The notes under the pieces are model-generated. The model was given only the letters and a program-made list of their open reading frames with translations, was not told the DNA's origin and did not search any database. Positions 58,768 through 61,571 of a DNA stretch of 61,571 nt are shown piece after piece (position 1 is the first letter of the stretch; each line of letters begins with the position of its first letter). This stretch comes from Rhizocola hellebori. Its GTDB lineage: Bacteria; Actinomycetota; Actinomycetes; Mycobacteriales; Micromonosporaceae. The position numbers and the translations under genes are program-made. The stretch is taken from contig NZ_BONY01000053.1 of the NCBI RefSeq assembly GCF_016862955.1, forward strand, positions 1 through 61,571, given 5' to 3'.

Positions 58768-59922
58768 CTAGATCACGCCCTTCAGCAGCTGGCGGGCCAT
58801 GACGATGCGCTGCACCTGGTTCGTACCCTCATAAATCTGGGTGATCTTCGCGTCGCGCATCATGCGCTCGAGCGGGAAGTCCTTGGTGTACCCGTACCCG
58901 CCGAGCAGCTGGACCGCGTCGGTGGTCACCTGCATGGCCACATCGGAGGCGAAGCACTTGGCCGCGGCACCGTAATAGGTCAGGTCGGCGTCACCGCGTT
59001 CGGAGCGCGCCGCCGCGGCGTAGGTCAGCTCGCGGGCCGCGGTCAGCTTCATGCCCATGTCGGCGAGCATGAACTGGATGCCCTGGAAGTCGGCGATCGG
59101 TTTGCCGAACTGCTTGCGCTCCTTGACATAATCAAGGCCCGCGTCGAGCGCGCCCTGGGCGATGCCCAGCGCCTGCGCGGCGATCGTCACCCGGGTGTGG
59201 TCGAGGGTCTTCATGGCCGTGGCGAAGCCCGTTCCGGGGGCGCCGATGATCCGCTCGGCGGGGATCCGCACCCGATCGAGATAGACCTCACGGGTTGGTG
59301 AGCCTTTGATACCGAGCTTGCGCTCGGGTGCGCCGAAACTCACGCCCGGATCTGACTTCTCCACGACAAACGCGGAGATGCCGCGGGGGCCGACGCCGGG
59401 CTCGGTGACCGCGAAGACGGTGTAGTACTCGCTCACACCGGCATTGGTGATCCACCGCTTGACCCCGTCCAGGATCCAATGATCGCCGTCACGGACTGCC
59501 CGGGTGGTCATCGCGGCGGCGTCACTTCCCGCCTCCGGCTCGGACAGGCAGTAGGAAAACATGCCGGTTCCGGCGGCCACCGGTGCCAAATACCGCTTTT
59601 TCAGCTCCTCCGAACCGGCGAGAAGAAGGGGCATGGTTCCAAGCTTGTTCACCGCGGGTATGAGCGAGGAGGAGGCGCACGCACGGGCCACCTCTTCAAT
59701 GACGATCGCGGTGGCCAGAGCATCGGCTCCGGCGCCGCCGTACTCGGCGGGAATGTGGGGGGCGTGGAAGTCCGAGGCCCGCAATGCCTCGTAGCTGGCC
59801 TGCGGAAACTCGCTCGTCTCATCGGCTGTCGCCGCGTTGGGGGCGACCTTGGCGGCGCAGACTTCCCGCACTGCCTCACGCACCGCGATATGCTCCTCCG
59901 ACAACCGGTACATATCGAACAT
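58768..59922 (-). CDS. Acyl-CoA dehydrogenase
   Basis: 384-aa FAD enzyme, short/branched-chain type. Signatures: FSYCLSEPEAGSDAAAMTTR, WITNAGVSEYYTVFAVTEPG, and C-terminal DAVQLLGGYGYTKDFPLERM and MRDAKITQIYEGTNQVQRIV with the catalytic Glu in YEGTNQ. Oxidises an acyl-CoA to enoyl-CoA in the cytoplasm, passing electrons to ETF. GGGAG lies 5 nt before ATG 59922. The upstream region contains GAGTATTAGGGAGTACTC-like GAGTA repeats, possibly regulatory. Confidence 0.9.
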   Translation of the reverse strand: MFDMYRLSEEHIAVREAVREVCAAKVAPNAATADETSEFPQASYEALRASDFHAPHIPAEYGGAGADALATAIVIEEVARACASSSLIPAVNKLGTMPLLLAGSEELKKRYLAPVAAGTGMFSYCLSEPEAGSDAAAMTTRAVRDGDHWILDGVKRWITNAGVSEYYTVFAVTEPGVGPRGISAFVVEKSDPGVSFGAPERKLGIKGSPTREVYLDRVRIPAERIIGAPGTGFATAMKTLDHTRVTIAAQALGIAQGALDAGLDYVKERKQFGKPIADFQGIQFMLADMGMKLTAARELTYAAAARSERGDADLTYYGAAAKCFASDVAMQVTTDAVQLLGGYGYTKDFPLERMMRDAKITQIYEGTNQVQRIVMARQLLKGVI

Positions 59923-60092
59923 GAGTACTCCCTAATACTCTAGCTACCGACGAGTAGCCTAACGCCAGTTCAGCCAAGGTACATCCCATCGCTCGAGGTA
60001 GGCTTCCGGGCCCTTGTCCACGAGGGCGTAAGCTCGTCACTTGTCTCGCCCAGCAGCGTGCGAACCCCCACAGAAGACGAACGGAGATAAGC

Positions 60093-61511
60093 GTGACGGT
60101 CCCTTTCGCTGGACATCCCGCACCGGTTTCCCCGCCGTCGGGTGCCAGCAGGCCCCGCCTGACCTTCCTCGGCACCGGTTACCTGGGCGCGACCTACGCC
60201 ATCTGCTACGCCGAGCTCGGCTACGAGGTCCTCGGGTTCGACCCGGACGTGGACAAGATCGAAAAGCTGAGCGGCGGTGAGGTTCCGTTCCACGAGCCCG
60301 GCCTTGACGAGCTGCTGCGCAAGAACGTGGCCTCTGGCCGGCTGCGTTTCTCCACCTCGTACCAGGAGACGGCCGACTTCGGCGACGTCCACTTCATCTG
60401 CGTGGGAACACCCCAGCGCGCCAACGGGCTCGGCGCCGAGCTGGGTTACGTCGAGACATGTGTCACGAATCTCGCTCAGCACCTCACCCGCAAAGCGCTC
60501 ATTGTGGGCAAGTCCACGGTTCCGGTAGGCACGGCCGAGTGGGTTGAACAGCTTGTCGGCAAGAACGCCAAACCCGAGCTGGGCATCGAAGTGGCGTGGA
60601 GCCCGGAGTTCCTCCAGGAGGGCTTCGCGGTCGATGATGTGATGCGCCCCAACCGGATAGTGGTCGCCACCAAGACCGACTGGGCCAACTCGCTGCTGCA
60701 CGCGGCGCACAAAGGCGTCTTCGATCTGGCCGCGGTGGAGGATCGCGAAGTGCCGGTGGTGAACACCGACTTCGCCACCGCCGAGCTGGTCAAGCACGCC
60801 GCCAACGCCTTCCTCGCCACCAAGATCTCCTTCGTCAACGCCATGGCCGAGGTGTGCGAGGCCGCGGGCGGCGACGTCACCGCGCTGTCCCGGGCGCTGG
60901 GCCACGACCCGCGCATAGGCAACCGCTTCCTACAGGCGGGGCTCGGCTTCGGTGGCGCCTGCCTGCCCAAGGACATCCGCGCGTTCCAGGCGCGCGCGCA
61001 GGAGATCGGGGCCGGCGAGGCTCTGCGCTTCCTGCACGAAGTCGAGTTGATCAATCTGCGTCGCCGTCAGCGCGTGCTGAACCTTGCCGCGGATCTGCTC
61101 AGCCGCCGCTACGGGCCGGCCGGGCCGGACCTGTCCGGTGCCCGGGTGGCCGTGCTCGGGGCGACCTTTAAACCGAACACCGACGATGTACGCGACGCCC
61201 CCGCCCTCGCCGTGGCCGGGATGCTGGCTCGCGCCGGCGCGGACGTTCACGTCTACGACCCGCAGGGCATCGAGAACGCCAAGCGCGCCCTGCCCGACGT
61301 CACCTACGCCAAATCGATGGTAGACGCGGTCACCGACGCCGAGCTGGTCTGCGTGCTGACCGAGTGGGCCGAATTCCGCAACGCCGACCCGGTCGTACTG
61401 GGCGACGTCGTCGCCGCCAAGAACGTCATCGATGGTCGCAACTGCCTCGATGTTCCCACCTGGAAGTCCGCCGGCTGGACCATCCGAGCCCTAGGCCGCC
61501 CCACCGTCTGA
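60093..61511 (+). CDS. UDP-glucose/GDP-mannose 6-dehydrogenase family, UDP-glucose 6-dehydrogenase
   Basis: 472 aa. Oxidises UDP-glucose to UDP-glucuronate with two NAD+. N-terminal NAD-binding LTFLGTGYLGATYAICYAEL, substrate region AWSPEFLQEGFAVDD and catalytic Cys in GFGGACLPKDIRAFQARAQE; C-terminal VLGATFKPNTDDVRDAPAL. GTG 60093 is preceded by GGAGATAAGC. A TAGGCT at 59999-60004 is a plausible -10, giving an ~80-nt leader. Serves envelope polysaccharide synthesis. Confidence 0.9.
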   Translation: MTVPFAGHPAPVSPPSGASRPRLTFLGTGYLGATYAICYAELGYEVLGFDPDVDKIEKLSGGEVPFHEPGLDELLRKNVASGRLRFSTSYQETADFGDVHFICVGTPQRANGLGAELGYVETCVTNLAQHLTRKALIVGKSTVPVGTAEWVEQLVGKNAKPELGIEVAWSPEFLQEGFAVDDVMRPNRIVVATKTDWANSLLHAAHKGVFDLAAVEDREVPVVNTDFATAELVKHAANAFLATKISFVNAMAEVCEAAGGDVTALSRALGHDPRIGNRFLQAGLGFGGACLPKDIRAFQARAQEIGAGEALRFLHEVELINLRRRQRVLNLAADLLSRRYGPAGPDLSGARVAVLGATFKPNTDDVRDAPALAVAGMLARAGADVHVYDPQGIENAKRALPDVTYAKSMVDAVTDAELVCVLTEWAEFRNADPVVLGDVVAAKNVIDGRNCLDVPTWKSAGWTIRALGRPTV

Positions 61512-61571
61512 ACGCGACACTCACTCACGTTGCTTCGCGCGCGCCAGAATCGCAGCGCCGCGCCACTGTCC
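61512..61571. other. Right edge, no feature
   Basis: Sixty bases after the UDP-glucose dehydrogenase stop; nothing recognisable is seen before the window ends. Confidence 0.4.

Overview
The window comes from a high-GC actinomycete. The left flank (DUF3499 protein, degenerate metallopeptidase, whiB2-type regulator, fbiA, fbiB, manC/manB, glycosyltransferase, TIGR03089 protein) follows, from memory, the gene order around whiB2-fbiA-fbiB in mycobacteria and other actinomycetes. Further actinobacterial marks are a 13E12/DUF222-HNH gene, an NgcEFG-type transporter and an FxsA/B/C/T peptide system. GTG starts are common. Many first genes of transcription units lack a Shine-Dalgarno (SD) sequence and instead carry a TANNNT hexamer 6-7 nt before the start codon, which indicates leaderless transcripts. 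The genus cannot be named from the sequence.

Layout: 1-490, a 23-bp tandem repeat and copy A of a dispersed ~155-bp repeat. 0.5-8.8 kb, DUF3499, metallopeptidase-like protein, whiB, F420 genes fbiA and fbiB (fbiB lacks its C-terminal reductase domain), an ArsR-like regulator, GDP-mannose synthesis, a GT4 transferase and TIGR03089. 8.8-17 kb, acetoacetyl-CoA ligase, a thioesterase, two tandem paralogous membrane proteins, a 59-aa two-cysteine protein and the HrpA helicase. 17-20 kb, a carotenoid-type oxidoreductase/desaturase/TetR operon behind a 13-bp operator array. 20-22.3 kb, a GntR/membrane-protein unit divergent from a membrane-anchored protein across a 24-bp palindrome. 22.3-29.3 kb, a TetR-controlled, translationally coupled acyl-CoA carboxylase/AtuA-like/acyl-CoA dehydrogenase operon. 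29.3-33 kb, citrate synthase, a SpoIIE-type phosphatase and a hypothetical protein. 32.3-40.3 kb, a chitin/GlcNAc uptake operon (RpiR, SIS, NgcEFG-like transporter, GH16-CBM5/12 enzyme, GlcNAc kinase, hypothetical protein). 40.3-42.3 kb, a two-component system. 42.2-44.6 kb, a plastic region with repeat copy B, a 13E12 HNH gene and a decayed beta-helix gene. 44.6-57 kb, a hydrolase and the island of greatest interest. 57-61.5 kb, a GMC oxidoreductase, an acyl-CoA dehydrogenase and UDP-glucose dehydrogenase.

The 45.4-57.0 kb island looks like a complete FxSxx-COOH (FxsA/B/C/T) radical-SAM peptide system. It holds a 60-aa precursor, a radical SAM/SPASM cyclophane maturase and a separately encoded HEXXH protein. 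Convergent to these are a TIR-like FxsC and a 1316-aa FxsT with ParA-like, TIR, NB-ARC and TPR domains, plus a membrane TrkA-N/RyR protein. A SLOG-fold protein and an AAC(3)-family acetyltransferase lie just upstream. The precursor ends in FNNFI, not the family's FxSxx. The co-occurrence of TIR, NB-ARC, SLOG and RyR modules suggests a nucleotide-signalling or conflict system wired to a modified peptide.
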